A DNA stretch of 64,000 nt from Bacteroidota bacterium (GTDB taxonomy: Bacteria > Bacteroidota > Bacteroidia > 2-12-FULL-35-15), in NCBI GenBank assembly GCA_025963725.1, contig JAOQAE010000002.1, forward strand, positions 1 through 64,000. Direction: 5' to 3'. Positions 1-7,451 of the stretch are shown here, piece by piece. The translations under genes and the position numbers were made by a program. The notes below the pieces were generated by a model that searched no databases, was not told the origin of the DNA, and worked only from the letters and a program-made list of their open reading frames with translations. Positions within the stretch are counted from its first letter, which is position 1. Each line of letters begins with the position of its first letter.

Positions 1-3000
1 GTCAGCTGCCTGATCTTATCCAGCAGGCTTGTATAGCTGTCCCCGCCGCTGAACCTTGCCCGTAACGCCAGCGTATTCAAATAAAAGCCGATCTGGTTCT
101 CCAGGTCGGAGTGTTCACGGCCGGCGATAGGGCTGCCGGTGATCATATCCTCCTGCCCGGTATAACGGTATAACAATGTATTTACCGCCGCCAGCAAGCC
201 CATGAACAATGTGCCGCCCTGCAGCTGGCTGATGGCCTTTAATTCCCCGCTAAGCTCTTTACCGATCGTACAGCTCAGTGAGCTGCCATTATAGGTTTTT
301 ACGGCGGGGCGGGGCTTATCGCCCTGTAGTTCCAATACCGGCAGCTCGCCTTCAAATTGCTTCAGCCAGTATTCCTTGTGCGATTTTAAGCGCTCAGCGC
401 TCAGTTCCTGTTGCTGCCATACCGAATAATCCTTGTACTGGACCGGTAATGGTGCCAGCGCAGTTTCTTCATTCTTCACATACGCGTTGTAAAAAGAAAG
501 CACTTCTCTTATCAGGATCTCCATCGACCAGCCATCGCTGATGATGTGGTGCATCACATAGCTGAACACATGCTTATTCTCTTCTACCTGGTATAGCGAT
601 GCGCGCAGCAAAGGCCCTGCAGAAAGGTCAAATGCCTTTTCTGAAAAGGCCTGCACAGGCCCTTTTACTTTCTCTTCCCTGTCAGCATCCGTACGAAGGT
701 CTTGGTAAGTAATGCTAAAATCCAGCGCTTCCGCTGTTTGGATCCACTGGCGGACTTCCCCCGTTTCATCTTCCTTAAATACCGTGCGCAGGATCTCATG
801 CCGTTCGATCAGCATTTTAAAAGAATGCCCCAGCGCCTCTTTATTAAAAATGCCTTCAAATACATAAACGCCGGGCATATTATAAGCCATGCTACTCTCT
901 TGGAACTGGCAAAGGACCCACAACCGGCGTTGTGATGAGGATAAGGGATAGGAATCGTGGAGCTGGGCAGGCGCTATGTTCTCGAATCGGCTTTTCGCTG
1001 ACTGACTGATAAGTGTTGCCTGTTGTGTAATTGTTACATTGCTGAAAAGGTCCTTCAGCTCTGTCCTTACTTCAAATTCTTTATGGATCCGGCTGACGAG
1101 GCGTGTTGCTTTTAAGCTGTGGCCGCCGATCTCAAAAAAGTTATCCTTCACGCTGATCTTTTCTTTCCCGATCCCCAATACCTCGCTCCAGATCGCTAAG
1201 AGTTTCTCCTCCGTTGCATTGCTCGCAGCTACGTATTCTGTACCTGTACTCATTCCCGAATCTTCCGGAACGGGAAGGGCTTTTCTGTTGATCTTCCCGT
1301 TGTTTGCCAGGGGCATTTTGTCGAGCCGGATGAAATAAGAAGGCACCATGTATGCCGGAAGGGAATTGCTTAAATATGTGCGCAGCGCTGTAATATTAAA
1401 TGTGTCCCTGCTTACTAAATATGCAATGAGCTCCTGTTCTCCTGCGGAGTTGGCACGCGCCAGTACCAGACAGCTTTCTACACCGGGATATTGCCCCAAT
1501 AAATGTTCGATCTCACCTGATTCTACGCGGTAGCCGCGGATCTTCACCTGGTCGTCCTTGCGTCCGATAAACTCGATGTTCCCATCCGGAAGCCGTCTGC
1601 CCAGATCTCCCGTTTTATAAATTCGCTCTGCGGGCTTAAAAGGATGGGCGACAAATTTTTCTTTTGTTAATTCAGGCTTGTTCAGGTATCCGCGCGCGAG
1701 GCTGTCGCCTCCTATGCAGATCTCGCCGGCTACGCCCAGCGGTAATAAATTATTGTTGTTCCCTAAAATGTATATCTGCTCATTTACCAGTGCTTTACCA
1801 ATTGTTAATTGTGAGCTGGTGGTTATATCCGAACAGCTGCTCCAGATCGTTGTTTCTGTAGGGCCGTATACATTTATTACCTTAACTCCGTTCAGCTTTT
1901 TTAAACGGATATAATTAGTTTCGCTTAAGGGCTCTCCGCCAATTAAAAGGATCTTTAACTGATTAAAAGCTTCGAGGCTGCCGGGGCTGAGCTCTAAAAA
2001 CTGGTTTAAGCGTGAAGGTGTGATCTGCAGCGCATTAATACTGTGCTCTTTGATATAATTTAAAATGCCGGCGGGCTCTTTTTCGGGAATCAAAAAAGTT
2101 TTTATGCCTTTGGTGACCGTGCAGATCAATTCCAATACAGAAATATCAAAAGTGAAATTTGTAATTGCGCCGAAGGCAATGCTTTCATCGAAAGCAAACC
2201 TGTGTTCCATGTTTTCCAGGAAATTCACAAGGCTTCCGTGTTCAACCATTACTCCCTTAGGCTTTCCCGTTGAGCCGGAAGTATAGATCACGTAAGCAAG
2301 GTCCCGCGGGCTGTTCACATGTTTCAGGTCGTCCTTTTCATAATTGCCCGATCCTGCGTCAAACTTCTGCAGCTCTGCGTCATCCAGCACTACCCTGCAA
2401 CGGCTGTCTGCCACCATATAATCGATCCGCTCCTGTGGATAATCAGGATCTATCGGAACGTAAGCGCCACCTGATTTTAATATGGCCAGAATGGAGATGA
2501 TCATCCATTCGTTGCGATCCACTTTAATGCCTATCAGGTCATCCGGCTTTACCAGGTAGTTCTCGCGTAAATATCGGGCCAGCTGGTTGCTTCGCTCATT
2601 AAGCTCGAGGTAGCTTAGTGCCTTTGTGCCGCACACTATCGCTGTTTTAGCAGGATCGGCCTTTGCCTGCTGTTCAAACAGCTCAACTATGGTTTTAGCC
2701 TTTTGATATTTTACTTTTGTGTCGTTAAATGTTTCCAGCAGTTCCTGTCTTTCCCGTACAGCCATGTACTCCGGGGCACCGATGCTGATACCCGGATCTT
2801 TTAAAAAGAGCTGCGTCAGTGAATCAAAGTGCCTGATAAGGTTCTGAATGACAGACTTGTCAAAGTGCCCCGTTTTATAGTCAAAGCAAAGGAGGAGGTC
2901 TTCCTCTTCGGAATACTCCAGCAGGTGGATCGCAATGTCCTCCAGCTGTTCTTTATTATGCAGATAGGTGATGCTGAAATCCAAGCCATCAAGGCTGTTC

Positions 3001-4061
3001 TGATAGGCAAGCTTTTGATAGGAGAATAAAATATTATATACATTATTGCTCAGGTCAATTTCATCGGAAAGGTCGGCTATCGGGAATTTCTGATGACGGA
3101 AAAGGGCTCTCGTTTCCTCTTTCACAGTTTTTAATAACTGGGCAAATGTAAGGTGTTCAGGCAGAACGATCGAGAATGGAAGTGTGTTTATAAAAGTCCC
3201 CAGTGTTTGCTTTTGCAGCTTACTGCTCCTGTTAAAGACAGGTAACCCGATGGTAATATCCGGATTGTTATAATACTTATTCAGTAAAACAATGATGGCG
3301 ATAAAATAATGGAAGGGAGAACAATTTCCATTGGATGTGCAGAGGCTTTTGATCTGATTGAAAGTAGCCCTGGGTAAAACAAGCTCTAACCTTTCTGAAG
3401 ATAATGAATCTGCTTTATTGTTTTTTGAGCAGGATAAAAAGGATGAATTGAGGTCACCGATCCCTTGCAGCCTGTTTAACCAAAATGCCTTATCATTTAT
3501 ATATTCGGGTGACGATTTATACTTTTTTTCTTCGGTAATGTATTTTGAGTAGGAATAGCTGCTGAGATCAATATATTCCTCCGGATCATTCAGGATGCGC
3601 GAATAAGCAGAGCAAACATCATTAAAGAAAAGCGACATGGCATACCCGTCAAAAAATAGGTGATGTACTTTCACATACCAGAAAAAATGCATGTCGGAAG
3701 ATTTAAGGATCTTCACCTGAAGGGGATGATCCATGCCCACAGCTTTACAGAGATCCTGCTCCAAATATCCCTTGCAGAATCGGGCGGGGTCTTTTTCACC
3801 TGAAAAATCAGTGTATTCGATAGTATAACCGGGTGTTCCATTCCCGTTTGTTGAAATGATGGCCCGGCCCGGCCAACCGCCATTGATTATATCACACGAA
3901 TTTAGCCTGGCGCAGATCGCTTCTTTAAGAGCAGTTACGTTTAAGTGACCTTTGATTTCAGCATATCCCCCGACATTAAAGACACTGGAATGCGGGTATT
4001 TGCTTTGAGTGATCCATATACTTTTTTGAATAGATGATAAAGCTTCAAACTGATTCTCCAT
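1..4061 (-). CDS. Nonribosomal peptide synthetase, C-A-T-C(partial), predicted glycine-activating
   Basis: This is the N-terminal 1353 residues of an NRPS that runs off the left edge. Reading leftwards from ATG 4061, the first condensation domain (about 1-430) has HHLFFDG with H133/H134. An adenylation domain (about 440-960) follows, with the YTSGSTGKPKG loop near residue 588, NVYGPTETT, YKTGDLGR and NGKINRKALP. A carrier domain has FFEIGGHSL with phosphopantetheine Ser982. A second condensation domain (from about 1010) has HHIISDG at 1171. Aligning the A domain to GrsA gives the pocket residues D-I-L-Q-L-G-V-I-W-K, close to the known glycine code DILQLGLIWK. The opening C domain suggests that the protein takes an acyl or peptidyl group from an upstream carrier. 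The reading frame is open throughout. No clear TAnnTTTG box was found upstream. The product is unknown. Confidence 0.95.
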   Translation of the reverse strand, partial: MENQFEALSSIQKSIWITQSKYPHSSVFNVGGYAEIKGHLNVTALKEAICARLNSCDIINGGWPGRAIISTNGNGTPGYTIEYTDFSGEKDPARFCKGYLEQDLCKAVGMDHPLQVKILKSSDMHFFWYVKVHHLFFDGYAMSLFFNDVCSAYSRILNDPEEYIDLSSYSYSKYITEEKKYKSSPEYINDKAFWLNRLQGIGDLNSSFLSCSKNNKADSLSSERLELVLPRATFNQIKSLCTSNGNCSPFHYFIAIIVLLNKYYNNPDITIGLPVFNRSSKLQKQTLGTFINTLPFSIVLPEHLTFAQLLKTVKEETRALFRHQKFPIADLSDEIDLSNNVYNILFSYQKLAYQNSLDGLDFSITYLHNKEQLEDIAIHLLEYSEEEDLLLCFDYKTGHFDKSVIQNLIRHFDSLTQLFLKDPGISIGAPEYMAVRERQELLETFNDTKVKYQKAKTIVELFEQQAKADPAKTAIVCGTKALSYLELNERSNQLARYLRENYLVKPDDLIGIKVDRNEWMIISILAILKSGGAYVPIDPDYPQERIDYMVADSRCRVVLDDAELQKFDAGSGNYEKDDLKHVNSPRDLAYVIYTSGSTGKPKGVMVEHGSLVNFLENMEHRFAFDESIAFGAITNFTFDISVLELICTVTKGIKTFLIPEKEPAGILNYIKEHSINALQITPSRLNQFLELSPGSLEAFNQLKILLIGGEPLSETNYIRLKKLNGVKVINVYGPTETTIWSSCSDITTSSQLTIGKALVNEQIYILGNNNNLLPLGVAGEICIGGDSLARGYLNKPELTKEKFVAHPFKPAERIYKTGDLGRRLPDGNIEFIGRKDDQVKIRGYRVESGEIEHLLGQYPGVESCLVLARANSAGEQELIAYLVSRDTFNITALRTYLSNSLPAYMVPSYFIRLDKMPLANNGKINRKALPVPEDSGMSTGTEYVAASNATEEKLLAIWSEVLGIGKEKISVKDNFFEIGGHSLKATRLVSRIHKEFEVRTELKDLFSNVTITQQATLISQSAKSRFENIAPAQLHDSYPLSSSQRRLWVLCQFQESSMAYNMPGVYVFEGIFNKEALGHSFKMLIERHEILRTVFKEDETGEVRQWIQTAEALDFSITYQDLRTDADREEKVKGPVQAFSEKAFDLSAGPLLRASLYQVEENKHVFSYVMHHIISDGWSMEILIREVLSFYNAYVKNEETALAPLPVQYKDYSVWQQQELSAERLKSHKEYWLKQFEGELPVLELQGDKPRPAVKTYNGSSLSCTIGKELSGELKAISQLQGGTLFMGLLAAVNTLLYRYTGQEDMITGSPIAGREHSDLENQIGFYLNTLALRARFSGGDSYTSLLDKIRQL

Positions 4062-4329
4062 AGAATAAACAATTGAACGGTACAGATAGGAGTAGTATCT
4101 ATATCGAGCGACGATCTTAAAAAATAAAAAATATCTATCGGGGTAATAAATAAATGTTCAATGCAAATGAAACTAAAAAAGCACAGAAAAGCAATCTTTT
4201 CGCAATAATTATGACTGGGATAAAGTCGCCTGTTCAGCCGGATAACTTCCCTGAAGCCGGAACAAATTGCTGGTTTTCATAAAATAATTTATATTTATCC
4301 GGTTTCTAAATTCTGACACAGACATACTT
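4062..4329. other. Divergent intergenic region between NRPS and GT9-like gene
   Basis: This 268-bp AT-rich spacer separates two divergently starting genes, so it must contain both promoters. I could not find a convincing TAnnTTTG box for the NRPS. A one-mismatch box (TATATTTA, near 4291) lies upstream of the rightward gene. No hairpin or ORF is evident. Confidence 0.5.
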
Positions 4330-5526
4330 ATGGAAAAATATACGGAGTTATTAAGCAAGATCGGATCAAATAACAAGGTTCGCCGGGAAAAGGTAAAAAA
4401 GGTGTTAGTGCTGATCGACCTTAAGCGTTTTTATATCGGTGATACATGCATCCATGTGTCGCGTTTTAAAAAAACAAGGGAATATTATCCGAATGCAATA
4501 ATAGATGCGAATACCGTCAACAGTAAGCATCACAGCCTGATCACGCCTTTTCTGCAAAACAATCCGTATGTAGGCAGGTATGATAACCTTGCCTGGACAA
4601 ACATAGATTTCAGTTCTTACGATGTGATCATTTGCGGATGCATTCCCGAACAGGAATTCCTGGATTTCCTGTATGATAATCTTGCGCATAAGATCCTCGA
4701 CGGTTCTATGACATCGGCTATTTTTTCGGCGGCCGGAAGCATTGGTTTTGAAGAAGAGCAATTGTATGGCAAGCCCGTTTTACCTGTTCATACTGAATAT
4801 AATGCGTATGAATTGAGCGCAGAGCTGAATGCGGACATGTTGTCGAACGAATTGTTCATTTCGCAAACAGAAGAAACATGGGCGGCAGACTGGCTGAAAG
4901 GCAAAGGCTTAGAGGAAGGGGAGGAGTTGTATGTTTTCCTCGACAGCGCATCCATCAAGGATAAGCTATTGAGAATAGATGTGTATTTTGATGTTTTATC
5001 TGCCTTTTTAACGGAAAAGAATGTGAAGATCCTTCTTTTTGACGAGGCAAAAATCGGAAAAAAGGAGTTTTATGAAGCTTGGCTGGGGCAGGAGTTATCA
5101 AAAAAACTGATCTTTGTTGAAGGCTTGTCCATCAGGGAAGCATTTTGCCTCCTTGGCAATTCATCTATAAAGTTCATTTTTGGCCCCAGTACGGGATTGT
5201 TGCATTGTGCTTCCGGAATATATACTGTGATGTCGAGGGGAAGAAAAAATATGGAGGTGCCTTTGATGATCTCCTACAATGGCATTGTAGAGAACCGCTT
5301 CGTAGAGCATTTATGGTGGAACGGTTCACTGGTTGATGGCATCGCTTTAACTAAGGATGCTTCCCCTTCAGGAAAAATAATATCAGTTAAAGAATTAGAT
5401 ATTAATAAGAAAGTGATCACTGAAGGGGTGCTCAGCTGCCCTGAATTTACTTCTGGCATTTTGATAAATTATATCAGGGGTAAGTTTATGGAGAGGGTAG
5501 GGAGGAAGTATAATGCGGTGGTTTAG
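4330..5526 (+). CDS. GT9-like (heptosyltransferase-fold) hypothetical protein
   Basis: The 398-residue cytoplasmic protein has no signal peptide or membrane span. The N-terminal half has a Rossmann-like beta strand (KKVLVLIDLKRF, about 23-34). The C-terminal half contains FIFGPSTGLLHCASG at about residues 281-295. This resembles the nucleotide-sugar-binding loop of GT-B glycosyltransferases of family 9 (ADP-heptose:LPS heptosyltransferase type), where a D/S-T-G..H motif precedes a helix. Length also fits that fold. The match is to one motif and general layout only, so function is inferred; it may be a degenerate or non-catalytic relative. It starts 268 bp from, and divergent to, the NRPS, so it could decorate the peptide or be unrelated. 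A strong bidirectional terminator follows. Confidence 0.6.
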   Translation: MEKYTELLSKIGSNNKVRREKVKKVLVLIDLKRFYIGDTCIHVSRFKKTREYYPNAIIDANTVNSKHHSLITPFLQNNPYVGRYDNLAWTNIDFSSYDVIICGCIPEQEFLDFLYDNLAHKILDGSMTSAIFSAAGSIGFEEEQLYGKPVLPVHTEYNAYELSAELNADMLSNELFISQTEETWAADWLKGKGLEEGEELYVFLDSASIKDKLLRIDVYFDVLSAFLTEKNVKILLFDEAKIGKKEFYEAWLGQELSKKLIFVEGLSIREAFCLLGNSSIKFIFGPSTGLLHCASGIYTVMSRGRKNMEVPLMISYNGIVENRFVEHLWWNGSLVDGIALTKDASPSGKIISVKELDINKKVITEGVLSCPEFTSGILINYIRGKFMERVGRKYNAVV

Positions 5527-5573
5527 AGAGGTACAGCCGTTTCAATAACGCCATTATAAAATCGTGTTCTTAA

Positions 5574-5608
5574 AATGAAACAGCCCCGAAAACCGGGGCT
5601 GTTTCATT
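5574..5608. terminator. Bidirectional terminator between convergent genes
   Basis: A long hairpin with arms AATGAAACAGCCCCG and CGGGGCTGTTTCATT around a short A-rich loop lies between the convergent GT9-like and caspase-like genes. A/T-rich flanks on both sides suit termination in both directions. Confidence 0.85.
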
Positions 5609-5639
5609 GTGGACACATAAGACCACCTTTCATAATTTA

Positions 5640-6449
5640 TCATAGTGAAAATGGCTTTTGACTGTCAAAAGGTAGATTGGCCTGGCCAATGTTATAATAA
5701 TTAGGAGTTTGTTCCGGCGGCATTAAATTCATTATTTGCTTGTAGAATGAAAGGTAATCACCACTGAACTTACCCCCGTTCCAGATTCTTTTTAGCGCAG
5801 CAGTAAATTGGCCATTAAATGTTCCATCATAGGAATATTGATTATCCTGACATCCTGCAATTAATTTCACACTTGCCTGAATATTTTCTGAATCAACATC
5901 TTTTACGCTTTTCAGGATGCTGTTGTAAAATTCTTTATTATTGAAATATGTTGTTGATGCAATTTCATCCGGCATACACTTAGGGGTGAATTCAGTTCTT
6001 GCCCTCTCGGAACTCCTCGCTAATTTTGCAATTGTTCCGCTATGACAACTATCAGAAATAATTAAAATGCGAACTCCTTTTTTGAAAGTTGACCATAGAT
6101 TAGATAATTCGTCATCTACCAGCTCACCATCAAATAAACACCATGTTTCATCCATGCTATCGGCTTCATCTCCATTCATATCGGGTAGCTGTCCGCCGTG
6201 CCCTGAGTAGGAGATAACAAACAAATCATTTGCTGCCAAAGTAGCGGCGGCAGTTTTAATTTTTGAAATAACTGCAGATCTCGTTGCTTCATTCCTGATA
6301 AGCGTCGTGGGTTGAAGTCCCTGGGATTTGGTTATTAAATACATGTCGTTTGCATCGTATTCAGCGGCGGTAAGCTTCCCGTCCCAGCCTGAATAATGAT
6401 TAGGGTCTACATAGTTGAGACCAATGTGAAGTGAAATTCCTTTTGTCAT
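5640..6449 (-). CDS. Caspase-like (metacaspase/orthocaspase, peptidase C14) protein
   Basis: The 269-residue protein is a bare caspase-type p20 domain. The catalytic dyad is visible: His84 in YSGHGG and Cys135 in the DSCHSG loop, each after a hydrophobic strand (LFVIS and RILIISDS). The N-terminal ISLHIGLNYVDP strand is also typical of the family. Residues D90, D94 and D97-D100 around the His-Cys linker could bind calcium, as in type I metacaspases. No signal peptide, membrane segment or fused effector domain is present, so this is a cytoplasmic, stand-alone protease. Family members cleave after Arg or Lys; roles include stress response, programmed death and phage defence, none of which the sequence proves. 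Base composition appears more AT-rich than the housekeeping genes further right. It has no operon partner. Confidence 0.9.
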   Translation of the reverse strand: MTKGISLHIGLNYVDPNHYSGWDGKLTAAEYDANDMYLITKSQGLQPTTLIRNEATRSAVISKIKTAAATLAANDLFVISYSGHGGQLPDMNGDEADSMDETWCLFDGELVDDELSNLWSTFKKGVRILIISDSCHSGTIAKLARSSERARTEFTPKCMPDEIASTTYFNNKEFYNSILKSVKDVDSENIQASVKLIAGCQDNQYSYDGTFNGQFTAALKRIWNGGKFSGDYLSFYKQIMNLMPPEQTPNYYNIGQANLPFDSQKPFSL

Positions 6450-6566
6450 GGTGATTTGTTTGTTTTATGGGTTAAATACAAAATACGTTTCAAAAGTATT
6501 TTGTAAAAAGATAGAAGTCAACCCGTAAAAGCACCCGATTACTTACCGGGGTTTTTTATGACAATT

Positions 6567-6631
6567 CCATAAAATAAAAAAAGCCACAACGACTGTTGGG
6601 GCTTTGTAGCGAGATCGGGTTTGAACCCGAG
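6567..6631. repeat. Left direct repeat flanking GIY-YIG gene
   Basis: This copy of a roughly 65-bp direct repeat has its partner at 6983-7048. It includes a slightly decayed copy of the tRNA terminator hairpin (arms AGCCACAAC/GTTGGGGCT, 6582-6603) and the tRNA acceptor/T-arm sequence. The two copies bracket the GIY-YIG gene. Confidence 0.85.
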
Positions 6632-6680
6632 TCCGCCCGGGCGGATATGAATCTTGCGCTTTTCCATTGAGCAAGCTCGC
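6606..6680 (-). pseudogene. tRNA-like pseudogene with palindromic insert
   Basis: Read on the minus strand, this has tRNA-like acceptor ends (AGCGAG.. / ..CTCGCT), a degenerate D-arm, the anticodon-loop sequence TTCATA and an intact T-arm (TCGGGTTCAAACCCGA). The 3' anticodon stem and variable region are replaced by the 14-bp perfect palindrome TCCGCCCGGGCGGA (6632-6645). The anticodon stem cannot form normally, so I call it a pseudogene derived from tRNA-Met. Confidence 0.7.
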
Positions 6681-6695
6681 TCATATAAACAATGA

Positions 6696-6986
6696 TTAAT
6701 AGTCTGTAACAACGTCTTGATGTGCAGATATAAATCCTTCACCTTTCACAAAATGAGCGTTGATCCATTCTCTGCCTTTTCCTGTTTTGAAGTGCTTCTC
6801 CCTGTTTAATGCTTCAGCTTTCGTTTCAAAAAATTCAACATGAATAACCTTCCATGGTCTGAACCGGGTGGTAAAGCCTTTTTTGCCATTGTTATGCCAG
6901 TAGATGCGTTGAATAAGATTGGCTGAGTAACCGATATAGAATCGATCGGCGGAAAAGGAATAAAGGATGTAAGTGACGTGATCCAT
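6696..6986 (-). CDS. Small GIY-YIG nuclease family protein
   Basis: This 96-residue protein consists of one GIY-YIG domain. The first motif reads YILYS and the second FYIGYS, in place of GIY and YIG, and the conserved Arg follows in LIQRIYWHN. The catalytic Glu is probably in the FFETKAEALNREKHFK segment. Stand-alone members of this size (YhbQ/UPF0213 type) are nuclease-like proteins of uncertain role, common in Bacteroidota. The start ATG (6984-6986) lies at the edge of the tRNA-terminator repeat, and the stop falls just before the tRNA-like pseudogene. The gene is therefore framed on both sides by duplicated tRNA 3' sequence. That arrangement suggests it arrived or duplicated together with the tRNA unit. 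No separate promoter box was found. Confidence 0.88.
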   Translation of the reverse strand: MDHVTYILYSFSADRFYIGYSANLIQRIYWHNNGKKGFTTRFRPWKVIHVEFFETKAEALNREKHFKTGKGREWINAHFVKGEGFISAHQDVVTDY

Positions 6987-7048
6987 AAAATAAAAAAAGC
7001 CCCAACGGCTGTTGGGGCTTTGTAGCGAGATCGGGAGTTGAACCCGAG
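6983..7048. repeat. Right direct repeat flanking GIY-YIG gene
   Basis: Partner of 6567-6631. This copy is the functional one: it contains the intact terminator and the 3' part of the real tRNA gene. The first bases of the repeat form the start codon of the GIY-YIG gene. Confidence 0.85.
6988..7020 (-). terminator. Rho-independent terminator of tRNA-Met
   Basis: On the minus strand the hairpin AGCCCCAAC-AGCC-GTTGGGGCT is followed by a run of seven T, a few bases after the tRNA 3' end. This is a textbook intrinsic terminator. Confidence 0.9.
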
Positions 7049-7096
7049 ACCTCAGGGTTATGAATCCTGCGCTCTAACCATCTGAGCTACCTCGCC
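7023..7096 (-). tRNA. tRNA-Met (anticodon CAU)
   Basis: The 74-nt minus-strand sequence folds as a full cloverleaf. The acceptor is GGCGAGG/TCTCGCT with G-U pairs at both ends, and the D-arm is GCTC...GAGC. The anticodon stem CAGGA/CCCTG has one A-C mismatch next to the loop TTCATAA (anticodon CAT). The T-arm is TCGGG/CCCGA with TTCAACT, and the discriminator is A. CCA is not encoded. A CAT anticodon could also be tRNA-Ile2 with lysidine; the sequence alone does not separate it from elongator Met. It is not an initiator, because the acceptor begins with a G-U pair and the anticodon stem lacks three G-C pairs. Confidence 0.92.
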
Positions 7097-7288
7097 ATAT
7101 ATACTAACTAAAAAAATGAACTAATGTCGTTGGATCCGAGTCCGCCTAGGCGGATATGAATCCTGCGCTCTAACCATCTGAGCTACCTCGCCATATATAA
7201 CTAACTAAAAAATGAACTAATGTCGTTAGCCCCGAGTCCGCCTGGGCGGATATGAATCCTGCGCTCTAACCATCTGAGCTACCTCGCC
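7059..7288 (-). repeat. Three-copy, 96-bp-period array of tRNA-Met 5' halves
   Basis: The 38-bp segment covering acceptor 5' strand, D-arm and anticodon loop of tRNA-Met occurs at 7059-7096 (the real tRNA), 7155-7192 and 7251-7288, at an exact 96-bp step, with conserved AT-rich spacers. The two upstream copies lack the T-arm. Instead they carry the palindromes TCCGCCTAGGCGGA (7141-7154) and TCCGCCTGGGCGGA (7237-7250) directly after the anticodon loop. Confidence 0.92.
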
Positions 7289-7329
7289 ATATTACCACTC
7301 GAGTTGCCTCTTATTGGTTTTTGAGGGCG

Positions 7330-7337
7330 CAAATATA
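7330..7337 (-). promoter_or_regulatory. -7 box of the tRNA array
   Basis: The minus-strand box TATATTTG fits the TAnnTTTG consensus and lies about 40 bp before the outermost tRNA-half copy. No such box occurs between the copies, so one transcript probably runs through both halves into the real tRNA. No good -33 element was seen. Confidence 0.55.
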
Positions 7338-7451
7338 GTATTTATCTTTCCATTTGTATAGTTGCTTTAAATATTTTTAACGTTTGAGGGGTATTGACTA
7401 ATTAGTTTTTTTTTATATATTGCGTAAATTTTTGTTCAAATTTGAGCTGAA

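Noticed and set aside
278-3552. Plus-strand ORFs of 60-100 residues across 0.3-3.5 kb
   Set aside because: They lie opposite the open NRPS frame, have no recognisable domains, and the NRPS motifs are continuous on the minus strand.
6606-6680. Second functional tRNA
   Set aside because: The anticodon stem and variable region are replaced by a palindrome, so no normal cloverleaf forms.
6539-6742. 67-residue minus-strand ORF
   Set aside because: It reads through the tRNA-like pseudogene and the end of the GIY-YIG gene.
7059-7288. 96-bp tandem array considered as a CRISPR array
   Set aside because: The period is too long, the 'spacers' are nearly identical to each other, and the repeats are tRNA halves; no cas genes nearby.
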